From assembly GCA_003499585.1 (NCBI GenBank), contig DNSU01000127.1:7222-15621 (forward strand): a DNA stretch of 8,400 bases, written 5' to 3'. Positions 1-6,630 of the stretch are shown here, in pieces (position 1 is the stretch's first letter; each line of letters begins with the position of its first letter). A program made the translations under genes and the position numbers. The stretch is from Cyanobacteria bacterium UBA9579. GTDB taxonomy: Bacteria; Cyanobacteriota; Vampirovibrionia; Gastranaerophilales; UBA9579. The notes under the pieces are model-generated. The model saw only the letters and a list, made by a program, of their open reading frames with translations. It did not search any database and was not told the DNA's origin.

Positions 1-36
1 CCCTGCTATTTGTTGTATGCTAAGTAAAAATAACTT

Positions 37-40
37 AGGA
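37..40 (+). promoter_or_regulatory. Ribosome binding site of the herA-like gene
   Basis: AGGA lies 7 bases before the ATG at 48, a normal Shine-Dalgarno spacing, and supports that start. It overlaps the right arm of a small inverted repeat (CTAAGT at 20-25, ACTTAG at 33-38), which could partly mask it in the mRNA, although a 6-bp AT-rich stem would be weak. Confidence 0.6.
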
Positions 41-47
41 AATAATT

Positions 48-2042
48 ATGGAAATTGTAGAAAAAAAAGATATAAGTAAAAACCAAAAAACGCAGTTTGA
101 TGTAGTTGGCAGGGTTGTTGCTACGGAAAAAAATCCTAATACTGCTCAGTCATTTAACTTCTGGACAAATCTTGATTCTCCTGTGGGTATTGGAACTATA
201 GTAAAAGTTGTTGATGATGAAGCTAAAAGAGTGATATATGGTATTGTAACTGAGGGTATAAGCTATACTGATTTGGCTGCGCCGATTCATGATTATATAA
301 GCTCAGAGGGGGATCCTAATTTGGGCTTAACCGCACAGACAAAAAGACCAGAGATCAGGTATTATACAACTTCAGTATTAAAAATGGAGCCTGATGAGCC
401 AATTCAACCTGTATCAATAGGTAACGTTTATCTGGCAGATGATGACGCAGTCAGAAAATCGCTCAGAATGGATAAATATGCTGATGAGACAGGTATACCT
501 ATTGGGCTTTATGTTAATGGAGATAACCAATCTCCTGTATACCTTGATTCCAAATTCTTAATTGGCCCTGAAGCGGCACATTTAAACGTGACAGGTGTTT
601 CAGGATTAGCTACAAAGACCAGTATTATTGAATTCTTATTAAGCAGTACCTTCCAGCATTATCAGGGTGAAGGAGGAATTGCAACAGTATTATTCAATGT
701 AAAAGGCGCTGACCTGCTATTCCTGGATCAACCGGCGGAAAATCTCAGCCCTGAAGAACTTAAAATGTATGAAAAACTTGAAATGGAAGTAAAGCCATTT
801 GAAAACGTTAAATATTATGCCCCATATAAAGCTGATAAAGTGAATTTAAACACTTTAAGAAATCATGAAGATCTTATATCTAATGTAAGCCCTTTAACCT
901 GGGGATTAGATGAAATTTTTGATCACGTAGAAGTACTTTTAAACAAAGATGATATTGATGCAAAAGCTGATGCCTTTTTATCTCTAATGAGAGAGAAAAT
1001 TATAAATACAGATAAAATTGACTCTCATTATTGCATGCATAAAAAAATTCAAAATTTTAACGATGTTGAAGAGTGGTTTCAAAGAATCTTTGCAGAATCA
1101 GAAGGGCAAGATGGAGCAGGCAGTAGCGAAGGCAAATCCCAGTGGAGAGGCCATGCCATAGCTACAATAAGAAAAGTATACAACAGGCTTATTAATATAA
1201 CTACAAGGTGCAAAGGGCTTGTAACTAATGATTCTGTCAGTCATGACCTCCCATGGGGCAAATTTGAAGACAGGGGGGTTTATGTAATTGATATAGCTAA
1301 TGTAATCCCTCTAGCTCAGGATTTAGTATTTACAAGAGTAGTTGAAAAACTAAGAGAACAGCTTGAATCCAAGAGCCTAGGAGTGGATAAAATCATAGTA
1401 TTCGTGGATGAATTGAACAAATATGCCTCAAGTGATTCCGGCAATTCATATTTAAAACAAACACTTCTGGAAATTTCGGAAAGAGGCAGATATTTAGGCC
1501 TTATTTTATTCTCAGCACAGCAGTTTAAGTCTCAGGTACATAAAAGAATTGTCGGCAACTGCGGAACCAGTATTTATGGCCGAATGGATATGGATGAACT
1601 TGCATCTCAGGGATACAGCGTCATGCCATCAACCATAAAAGCCGAATTAACAGTGCTTGAAAAAGGCAAACTTCTAATCAGACACCCGCATTTTAATCAA
1701 TATATCTTTGTCAGATTCCCAAGACCTGCTATTATGACCAGTCAGGATGGCATGAATAAGTTTAAGTCATTTCCTGAAAGAAACTTCGAAGATGCAATGG
1801 TGCATAATTTTAAGCGCCTTGATAAAACCATAAAAGCAACAGATGTAAAAGATGCAATTGCAGATGTAGAACCTGATGAAGTTATTCGAGCATTTAACGA
1901 GACTGAAAGAAAAGGCAAGGAAAAGCCGCTTGAATATTTCAAAAAAGCACTAAGAAAAAAACCGCCAAGGCAAAGCTTTTCCGAAACACACTCAAAATCT
2001 CCTGCTGTAGTAGAAGATATTGACGACTGGCTTAATAATTAA
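48..2042 (+). CDS. herA: HerA-like DNA-translocating ATPase (HAS barrel plus DUF87/HerA ATPase core)
   Basis: This 664-residue protein looks like a HerA-family ATPase, a hexameric motor of the FtsK/HerA class that in archaea drives the NurA nuclease during resection of DNA ends. Residues about 15-80 resemble the N-terminal HAS barrel (FDVVGRVV start, then IGTIVKVVDD). The P-loop region is GVSGLATKTS at 183-192, an unusual Walker A with the GxxG and K-T/S elements but two extra residues and no GK pair. Walker B is IIVFVDELNKY with D454 and E455. Downstream, SERGR (477-481), FSAQQ (488-492) and the GNCGTSIYGRMD segment (503-514) match the sensor and arginine-finger part of HerA. A poorly conserved glycine/serine-rich insert sits near 353-364. 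The tail (about 630-664) is basic and probably disordered, ending in the acidic-hydrophobic peptide EDIDDWL. The length is somewhat above the 500-600 usual for archaeal HerA. The start at 48 has a good RBS. Its location before sbcD and sbcC supports a role in DNA-end processing. The family call is firm; the exact role is inferred. Confidence 0.85.
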   Translation: MEIVEKKDISKNQKTQFDVVGRVVATEKNPNTAQSFNFWTNLDSPVGIGTIVKVVDDEAKRVIYGIVTEGISYTDLAAPIHDYISSEGDPNLGLTAQTKRPEIRYYTTSVLKMEPDEPIQPVSIGNVYLADDDAVRKSLRMDKYADETGIPIGLYVNGDNQSPVYLDSKFLIGPEAAHLNVTGVSGLATKTSIIEFLLSSTFQHYQGEGGIATVLFNVKGADLLFLDQPAENLSPEELKMYEKLEMEVKPFENVKYYAPYKADKVNLNTLRNHEDLISNVSPLTWGLDEIFDHVEVLLNKDDIDAKADAFLSLMREKIINTDKIDSHYCMHKKIQNFNDVEEWFQRIFAESEGQDGAGSSEGKSQWRGHAIATIRKVYNRLINITTRCKGLVTNDSVSHDLPWGKFEDRGVYVIDIANVIPLAQDLVFTRVVEKLREQLESKSLGVDKIIVFVDELNKYASSDSGNSYLKQTLLEISERGRYLGLILFSAQQFKSQVHKRIVGNCGTSIYGRMDMDELASQGYSVMPSTIKAELTVLEKGKLLIRHPHFNQYIFVRFPRPAIMTSQDGMNKFKSFPERNFEDAMVHNFKRLDKTIKATDVKDAIADVEPDEVIRAFNETERKGKEKPLEYFKKALRKKPPRQSFSETHSKSPAVVEDIDDWLNN

Positions 2043-2056
2043 TTTTTATTATTCAC

Positions 2057-2467
2057 TTAAAATATCCACTTAAGAGGATCAGTGACTGTTTTTTTAAGAA
2101 ACTCAAGAATCTTATCAGCTTCGCTTAATCGAAATGATGTGCCCAGAGATTTCCATCCGCTCATATCTTTCTGTCTTTTGTCATATTCTACATTAATGAA
2201 AGCAGGTTGGTTTTCAAGTTGTGTTACTGAAAGGAGAAGCGTATCACCATCTGTGCTTCTATTTGACAAAAAAGATTCTTTAGCTTTTTCTACAACTCTC
2301 ATTGCTTTTTCCAAGGTTTCAAGCTTTTCTTCCCTTCTTAATCTTGCATTATCAAATAAGGTTTCAAGCTTTTCTACCCTTCTTAATCTTGCATCATCAT
2401 AGTTTGTATAAACTTGAAAATCTCTTGATAGTCCCTTAAAAGAGATATCTGATTTACCTATTAGCAT
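2057..2467 (-). CDS. Unknown 136-aa protein with tandem 15-residue repeat; possible PC4-like C-terminus
   Basis: I do not recognise this gene. It lies on the opposite strand to its neighbours, converging on herA with only 14 bases between the stops. A strong AAAGGAGG site 9 bases before the ATG and a TATACT -10 box upstream argue that it is real. Residues 24-38 and 39-53 are a tandem duplication (ARLRR...EKLETL, 12 of 15 identical). They are followed by a charged helix to about 67, so the N-terminal half is probably a long helix or coiled coil. Residues about 75-128 alternate hydrophobic strands (DTLLLSV, PAFINVEYDKR, WKSLGTSFRLS) and end in a helix (EADKILEFLKK). This strand-strand-strand-helix order recalls PC4-type single-stranded-DNA-binding folds, which would suit a repair locus, but the resemblance was judged by eye and is weak. 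There is no signal peptide or membrane segment. A + strand frame covering the same bases has no RBS and low-complexity content. Confidence 0.7.
   Translation of the reverse strand: MLIGKSDISFKGLSRDFQVYTNYDDARLRRVEKLETLFDNARLRREEKLETLEKAMRVVEKAKESFLSNRSTDGDTLLLSVTQLENQPAFINVEYDKRQKDMSGWKSLGTSFRLSEADKILEFLKKTVTDPLKWIF
2313..2399. repeat. Tandem direct repeat, 45-bp period, inside the 136-aa gene
   Basis: Two copies, 2313-2354 and 2358-2399, match at 40 of 42 bases and start 45 bases apart, exactly 15 codons. The reading frame is therefore kept and the protein gains a duplicated ARLRR..EKLETL helix segment. The near-identity at DNA level indicates a recent duplication. Confidence 0.9.
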
Positions 2468-2476
2468 GAATAAATG

Positions 2477-2484
2477 CCTCCTTT
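2477..2484 (-). promoter_or_regulatory. Strong Shine-Dalgarno site of the 136-aa gene
   Basis: Read on the minus strand the bases are AAAGGAGG, ending 9 bases before the ATG at 2467. It is the best ribosome binding site in the window and the main reason for preferring this strand over the overlapping + strand frame. Confidence 0.75.
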
Positions 2485-2517
2485 ATTAATTAATTAGTTT
2501 CAATTGAATTCTTATCT

Positions 2518-2523
2518 AGTATA
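2518..2523 (-). promoter_or_regulatory. Candidate -10 box for the 136-aa gene
   Basis: On the minus strand these bases read TATACT, 5 of 6 matches to the bacterial sigma-70 -10 consensus, about 50 bases before the start codon. The -35 region is poor (TTAATT at 16-bp spacing). In AT-rich DNA such matches are common, so this is only a candidate. It lies in the 182-bp divergent region shared with sbcD. Confidence 0.35.
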
Positions 2524-2603
2524 TTAAAAGCCGCTAAAAAATTAACTTGCTAATTTTTAGACAATTTATTAAAATTTCTTAATACTCCTTTTAATAAGCC
2601 TGT

Positions 2604-2630
2604 TTGTGTTAAAATTTAATAGTATATAAA
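2604..2630 (+). promoter_or_regulatory. Candidate promoter of sbcD
   Basis: TTGTGT at 2604-2609 and TATAAA at 2625-2630 form a plausible but imperfect promoter with a short 15-bp spacer. Transcription would start near 2637, only about a dozen bases before the sbcD ATG. That fits the absence of any Shine-Dalgarno sequence there. It is weak evidence in very AT-rich DNA. Confidence 0.3.
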
Positions 2631-2649
2631 TTGAATTGCAATAATAATT

Positions 2650-3786
2650 ATGCGAATAGTTCATATAGCAGACCTACATTTAGGATATAGAGCTTATAAC
2701 AAGCTGGACCAGAATGGTATTAACGTCAGAGAAAAAGACGTGATGAAAGCCTTTCAGGAAACGCTTGAAAAAACTGCAGAAATTAAGCCTGATCTAATTG
2801 TCATGGCAGGGGATATTTTCCACAGGCCAAGACCGAGCAATTTTACTATATTTGTGACTATTAAATTGCTGCAAAAATTCAGGCAAATCTGCGACGCCCC
2901 GATAATTATGATTGCAGGAAACCATGAAGCTGTTAAGTCAACTGAATCAGGAAGCATATTAAATATTTTTGAGACAGTTATTTCAAAAGTTAAAGTAGTG
3001 AATGACATCATACAGGAAATTCCTGTAGATAACCTCAATACTTCAGTATTATGCGTTCCTCATGGAGGGTTAGCCAATCTTGAAGAAACAGATTTAAGAC
3101 CAAATAAAGATTATAAATACAATATTATGGTCATTCACGGCACATACGAGAATTGTCCTGAGTTAGTCGGCTACGGTAACGGTGCTATAATTAAAAAAGA
3201 CAATATCATCCAGCCTGAATGGGGTTATATAGCTTTTGGCCACTATCATGGATTTACAGAACTCGCCCCTAATACTTATTACGCCGGATCAATAGAAAGA
3301 ACTACTACAAACATCTGGCAAGAAGCAAAAGATAAAAAAGGCTTTATTGAATTTGACCTTGATAAAAAAGAATGCAAATTCCATGCCCTAAAAAGCCCAC
3401 GACAAGTAATAGATGTTAAAAGAATTAACGCTCTTGACCTGAGTGCAGAAGAAATTAACCAGAAAATCCTGGATGAAGTAGCAAAAATAAAAGACCTTGA
3501 TAACAGCATAATTAGAATAACAGTGGAAAATGTTGATCATATAGCTATAAGAAATCTTGATTATAAGAAAATCAGAGAATTTAAGAAGATTGCAGTACAT
3601 TTCAGACTCAATCTGATTAGAAAAGACTCCGTAATAAAAACAGTAGACGCAGGTACTGTAGAAAAAAGAAAAGGCATTTATGACTATCTGGAAGAAGAGC
3701 TTGAACAATATGAACTCAACCAGAGCCTTGATAAAGGCAAGTTCGGGCAGTTAGCAAAAGAATACTTAGAACATTCCATAGTTTAG
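2650..3786 (+). CDS. sbcD: Mre11/SbcD-family double-strand-break nuclease
   Basis: This is the metallophosphoesterase subunit of the Mre11-Rad50 (SbcCD) complex, a Mn-dependent exo/endonuclease that trims DNA ends and opens hairpins. All the phosphoesterase motifs are present: D8-L-H10 in the typical opening MRIVHIADLHLG, G54-D55 followed by H58, G90-N91-H92-E93, H163 in IMVIHG, and G197-H198-Y-H200. The domain ends near residue 225. A capping region follows (about 260-325), then a charged helical tail (YDYLEEELEQYEL) that should bind the base of the Rad50 coiled coil. The length, 378 residues, is normal for bacterial and archaeal members. The start is fixed by the conserved N-terminus, although no Shine-Dalgarno sequence precedes it. 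It stands directly before sbcC on the same strand, separated by a 118-base gap that contains a palindrome. The family call is secure. Confidence 0.96.
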   Translation: MRIVHIADLHLGYRAYNKLDQNGINVREKDVMKAFQETLEKTAEIKPDLIVMAGDIFHRPRPSNFTIFVTIKLLQKFRQICDAPIIMIAGNHEAVKSTESGSILNIFETVISKVKVVNDIIQEIPVDNLNTSVLCVPHGGLANLEETDLRPNKDYKYNIMVIHGTYENCPELVGYGNGAIIKKDNIIQPEWGYIAFGHYHGFTELAPNTYYAGSIERTTTNIWQEAKDKKGFIEFDLDKKECKFHALKSPRQVIDVKRINALDLSAEEINQKILDEVAKIKDLDNSIIRITVENVDHIAIRNLDYKKIREFKKIAVHFRLNLIRKDSVIKTVDAGTVEKRKGIYDYLEEELEQYELNQSLDKGKFGQLAKEYLEHSIV

Positions 3787-3800
3787 AGGAAATAAGAGTT

Positions 3801-3902
3801 ATGATTAAGTCAGGTATATTAATTCCGTCGCTGGTGATGCTAACGCATCAAGGCTCCTTCATTAACATACCTGACTGCAAAAACTCTGGAGATAATATAT
3901 AA
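3801..3902 (+). CDS. Possible 33-aa ORF filling the sbcD-sbcC gap
   Basis: An ATG at 3801 opens a 33-codon frame (begins MIKSGILIPSLV) that stops at 3902, two bases before the sbcC start. GAGGA at 3786-3790 lies 10 bases upstream and could serve as its RBS. If translated it would couple sbcD to sbcC. Almost the whole frame lies inside an inverted repeat, so the coding potential may be accidental. The peptide is not recognised and has no clear domain. Confidence 0.25.
   Translation: MIKSGILIPSLVMLTHQGSFINIPDCKNSGDNI
3808..3876. repeat. Imperfect palindrome with GC-rich core between sbcD and sbcC
   Basis: Outer arms at 3808-3823 and 3861-3876 are inverted copies matching at 15 of 16 bases (10 perfect at the ends, AGTCAGGTAT/ATACCTGACT). 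Inside them is a second perfect hairpin, TGATGC-TAAC-GCATCA (3835-3850). The core 3824-3860 is 21/37 G+C, clearly richer than the AT-rich genes on either side. No T-run follows, so it is not a standard terminator. It may be a REP/MITE-like palindromic unit or a structured RNA in the sbcD-sbcC transcript that affects processing or the ratio of the two proteins. Confidence 0.75.
3888..3892 (+). promoter_or_regulatory. Probable ribosome binding site of sbcC
   Basis: GGAGA lies 12 bases before the sbcC ATG, slightly long but usable spacing. It sits just outside the right arm of the palindrome, so folding of that element would leave it exposed. Confidence 0.45.
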
Positions 3903-3904
3903 AA

Positions 3905-6358
3905 ATGCGGTTAATTTCACTTGAATTAGAAAATTTTAGACAGCATAAAGATACCCGTATTAACTTTTCAGACGGTATCACCATCATTAATGGCTCAAAT
4001 GGCTCTGGCAAAAGTACCATTTTAGAAGCCATTAGTTGGGCTATTTATGGAACAGAAGCCGCCAGAGGTAACAAAGATTCTATCAAGTGGAATAAAGCCC
4101 CAGCCAGATCAAAAGTTAAAGTAGAATTGACTTTTGCATTGGACAATGAAACATATAAAGTCATTAGATGGCTTGATAAAGCAGAAATTTATCTCGATAC
4201 AAACCCTGCTCCAATAGTTACAACCCAGCAGGAAATTACTAAATATCTTACAGATAAGCTTGGCATGACTAAAGATGAATTCTTTAATACCTATTTCACA
4301 GGCCAAAAAGAGCTTAATTTCCTTGGAAATCAAAAGCCAATCGAAAGAAGAAAATTCATAAGCAAAGTTTTAAACTACGAAAAAGTCAGGGAATCTCAAG
4401 AAAAAGTCCGCTCAGACAAAAATAATATCACTAATGAAATTCTTGGAATAAAGCAGGGGCTTGGAAACATTGAGATACTTGAAAATGAGAAAAATGAAAG
4501 TCAGGAAAAGCTGAGTGTTGCCAGCAAAAATCTAGAAATAAAACAGGCTGAACTTAAAGATTATAAAGCCAAGCTTGGCGAGCTTCTTCCAAGCTGGTCA
4601 AAAGTAAAAACTCTCAAAGAAGACTTTAATAGATATAATACTGAGCTTAAATATACTATTGACAAGCTTAATGATATTGAAAAAAATATAGAAAATCTCA
4701 AGAGCGAAAATGCTGATCTGGAACTTAAAACTAAAAGACTGGAAGAACTTGAAAAGCACTTAGACCAGTATAAAAAGACTGAAGCCAAAATTCAGGAGCT
4801 AGAAAAGCTTCAAAAGCACGAATATGAGAAACAAAAGCTGTTAGTACAACTTGAGAACATCAATCAGGATTTATCTCAACATGAAAAGAAGCTGGAAGAA
4901 CTTAGTAAATTAACAGAAGCAAATAGGAATATTCCTGCTCAAATTCTCGTTATTCAAGGAGAAATGGACAAGTTAAAATTAACTGTTCAAGATGAAACCA
5001 GACAATGGCTATCTAAAAAGCAGGAAATCAAAACCCTCATAAGCCAGAAAGAAAAAGAACTAAATAAAGTAGCCACCCAAAGCTCCATCATTGAGCAAAA
5101 AGGCGAAGATGGAGCATGCCCGACCTGTGAAAGAACATTAAAAGGTGAGTTTGAAAAAGTAACTTCTCACTTTAAAGAAGTAATTCAGGATATCAGTAAA
5201 GAAATTCAGGAGCTGGTCAATCAGGAAGAAAGCCTGCATTCAGAACCTGAGATCATCACTACAAGTCGCTCAAAACTTGAACATTATGAGAAAAAGTTTC
5301 AGGACTTCAGTAAAATTCAAGGACAGTATGAAGAAAAAATTAAACTTGCTGAAACCCTGAAAACTGAGATTATAAAGAAAAAAGGGCTTAAAGAAACAAT
5401 CGAAGAAAACCTCAAAAAGATTCCTGAAGGCTTTGATAGAGAGTTATTGGAAAAATTAAAAGATGAATTTGCTGATCTTAAAAAGATTTATGATGAAATA
5501 CTTGGCTTAAAAGCCCAAACAATGAATAAAGACAGGATTAAAATTGTCTTAGACGCTGCGACCAAAAATAAACAGGAAGAAATAAATAAGAAAACAGAAC
5601 TTGAAAATAAAACAAAACAGCTTAATTACTCGGAAGAAGAGTATAAGAATCTTGAAGAATTAGTTTTCAATACAGAAAAAGCCGCCAATCAGGTTCAATA
5701 TGAAGTAGTAAAAGCAGAAGGTGAAGTTAAAGAAATTAATGCCCTATTAAACCGCATTTTGGAAGCAGAAAAAGCGTACAAAGATAAGCAAAAATTGATT
5801 AAATCCAAGCAGGAAGAGCTGAATTATCTGATTGAACTTGACAGGTTCTACGGCTATTTCCTTGAAAAACTCAATAATCAGGCTCGACCTGAGCTGTCTG
5901 AATATGCAAGTAAATTCCTGATGGAATTAACTGATGGCAGGTATTCACACCTTGAGCTAAACGATAAATACGAAATCTGCCTATATGATGATGGGGAAGT
6001 TAAGCCGGTCATCTCAGGCGGGGAAGAAGATATAGCAAACCTTTGTATCAGGCTTGCAATTTCACAGATGATAGCCCAAAGATCAGGAAGATCATTATCA
6101 CTTCTAATACTTGATGAAGTTTTTGGCTCCCTGGATGAGAACAGAAGAAATAACGTTGTATCCTTGCTATACAGCTTAACAAACAACTTTGAGCAAGTGA
6201 TATTAATTACTCACATTGAAGATATCAAAGAAGGCATAGATAATATCATCAAAGTTGAGTATGATGAAGAGCAGGGTTGCAGTATAGTGACATCTTCTGG
6301 TTTATATAGCCTTGAAGATATTGGCCTAAGTAAGCCCGAACAACTTGAACTTATTTAA
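3905..6358 (+). CDS. sbcC: Rad50/SbcC-family SMC-like ATPase
   Basis: This is the ATPase and tethering subunit of the Mre11-Rad50 complex. The N-terminal half-ATPase begins MRLISLELENFRQH and has a perfect Walker A, GSNGSGKS, at 30-37. A long coiled coil rich in E, K, L and Q runs from about 180 to 395 and from about 415 to 640. Between the two arms is the zinc hook C405-P-T-C408, through which two Rad50 molecules join. The C-terminal half-ATPase carries the signature S704-G-G-E707, Walker B LLILDE with D737 and E738, the D-loop GSLDE and the switch histidine H770 in ILITHIED. At 817 residues it is much shorter than E. coli SbcC (about 1,050) and close to archaeal Rad50, so the coiled-coil arms are short. 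No motif is missing and the frame is intact. With sbcD upstream it forms the complex; the herA-like gene is a likely partner. Confidence 0.96.
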   Translation: MRLISLELENFRQHKDTRINFSDGITIINGSNGSGKSTILEAISWAIYGTEAARGNKDSIKWNKAPARSKVKVELTFALDNETYKVIRWLDKAEIYLDTNPAPIVTTQQEITKYLTDKLGMTKDEFFNTYFTGQKELNFLGNQKPIERRKFISKVLNYEKVRESQEKVRSDKNNITNEILGIKQGLGNIEILENEKNESQEKLSVASKNLEIKQAELKDYKAKLGELLPSWSKVKTLKEDFNRYNTELKYTIDKLNDIEKNIENLKSENADLELKTKRLEELEKHLDQYKKTEAKIQELEKLQKHEYEKQKLLVQLENINQDLSQHEKKLEELSKLTEANRNIPAQILVIQGEMDKLKLTVQDETRQWLSKKQEIKTLISQKEKELNKVATQSSIIEQKGEDGACPTCERTLKGEFEKVTSHFKEVIQDISKEIQELVNQEESLHSEPEIITTSRSKLEHYEKKFQDFSKIQGQYEEKIKLAETLKTEIIKKKGLKETIEENLKKIPEGFDRELLEKLKDEFADLKKIYDEILGLKAQTMNKDRIKIVLDAATKNKQEEINKKTELENKTKQLNYSEEEYKNLEELVFNTEKAANQVQYEVVKAEGEVKEINALLNRILEAEKAYKDKQKLIKSKQEELNYLIELDRFYGYFLEKLNNQARPELSEYASKFLMELTDGRYSHLELNDKYEICLYDDGEVKPVISGGEEDIANLCIRLAISQMIAQRSGRSLSLLILDEVFGSLDENRRNNVVSLLYSLTNNFEQVILITHIEDIKEGIDNIIKVEYDEEQGCSIVTSSGLYSLEDIGLSKPEQLELI

Positions 6359-6479
6359 CGCGAATTCTGGAAGAATATTAGCACAATAGATAATAACGGA
6401 ATTAGCTTAATAGGGAATGTTTTAAATCAATTATTCGGATATTATATTCTAGTTGGGGTATTTATGGGGTTTTTGGCTA

Positions 6480-6587
6480 ATGGAATCAATCCAGACAGTA
6501 GCAAAATGTCTAGGTATAGTCGGTATCTTTATTCTGCCTTTATTAATTGCAATTGTTTCATATTATTTTATTTTTCTGGCTTTCTAA
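6480..6587 (+). CDS. Possible 35-aa single-pass membrane peptide
   Basis: An ATG at 6480 opens a short frame beginning MESIQTVAKC, followed from about residue 11 by an almost unbroken hydrophobic stretch (LGIVGIFILPLLIAIVSYYF) and the end IFLAF. This is the pattern of a small single-pass membrane protein with a polar N-terminus. It ends exactly where the terminator hairpin begins, as a real last gene would. The RBS is poor (GGGG at 6466-6469, 10 bases upstream), and AT-rich DNA easily produces hydrophobic frames, so it is uncertain. A TTG at 6453 could extend it by nine codons. It is not recognised. Confidence 0.35.
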   Translation: MESIQTVAKCLGIVGIFILPLLIAIVSYYFIFLAF

Positions 6588-6616
6588 AAGAGATTTCGCT
6601 GAAGTCTCTTTTATTT
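6586..6616 (+). terminator. Hairpin terminator between convergent operons, probably bidirectional
   Basis: AAAAGAGATTTC (6586-6597) pairs with GAAGTCTCTTTT (6601-6612) over 12 positions including one G-U pair, with a three-base loop, and the T-rich TTTTATTT follows on the + strand. It would end transcription from sbcC or the small ORF. On the minus strand it lies 19 bases beyond the tyrS stop and ends in CTCTTTT, so it can also serve the trpB-tyrS transcript. Confidence 0.75.
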
Positions 6617-6630
6617 ATACAGTTATTCAT

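Noticed and set aside
20..38. Small inverted repeat CTAAGT...ACTTAG before herA as a riboswitch-like control
   Set aside because: A 6-bp stem of mostly A-T pairs is too weak to claim regulation, although it does touch the RBS.
2082..2402. A 106-codon frame on the + strand opposite the unknown 136-aa gene
   Set aside because: It has no RBS, is rich in serine, leucine and phenylalanine as expected for the antisense of a charged helical protein, and repeats the duplication only because it shares the DNA. The minus-strand frame has a strong RBS.
2534..2560. AT-rich hairpin (CTAAAAA-ATTA / TAATTTTTAG) in the divergent region
   Set aside because: It has a bulged, almost all A-T stem. It lies upstream of both divergent genes, so it is not a terminator for either. 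It could be an operator but occurs easily by chance in such DNA.
3808..3876. Reading the sbcD-sbcC palindrome as an intrinsic terminator
   Set aside because: The right arm is followed by GCAAAAACTCTGG with no T-run on the + strand, so it lacks the second half of a terminator.
48..6358. Treating the locus as a HerA-based phage-defence system
   Set aside because: Known HerA defence systems pair HerA with effectors such as Sir2 or DUF4297 proteins. No such effector is visible, and the partners here are ordinary, intact SbcC and SbcD.
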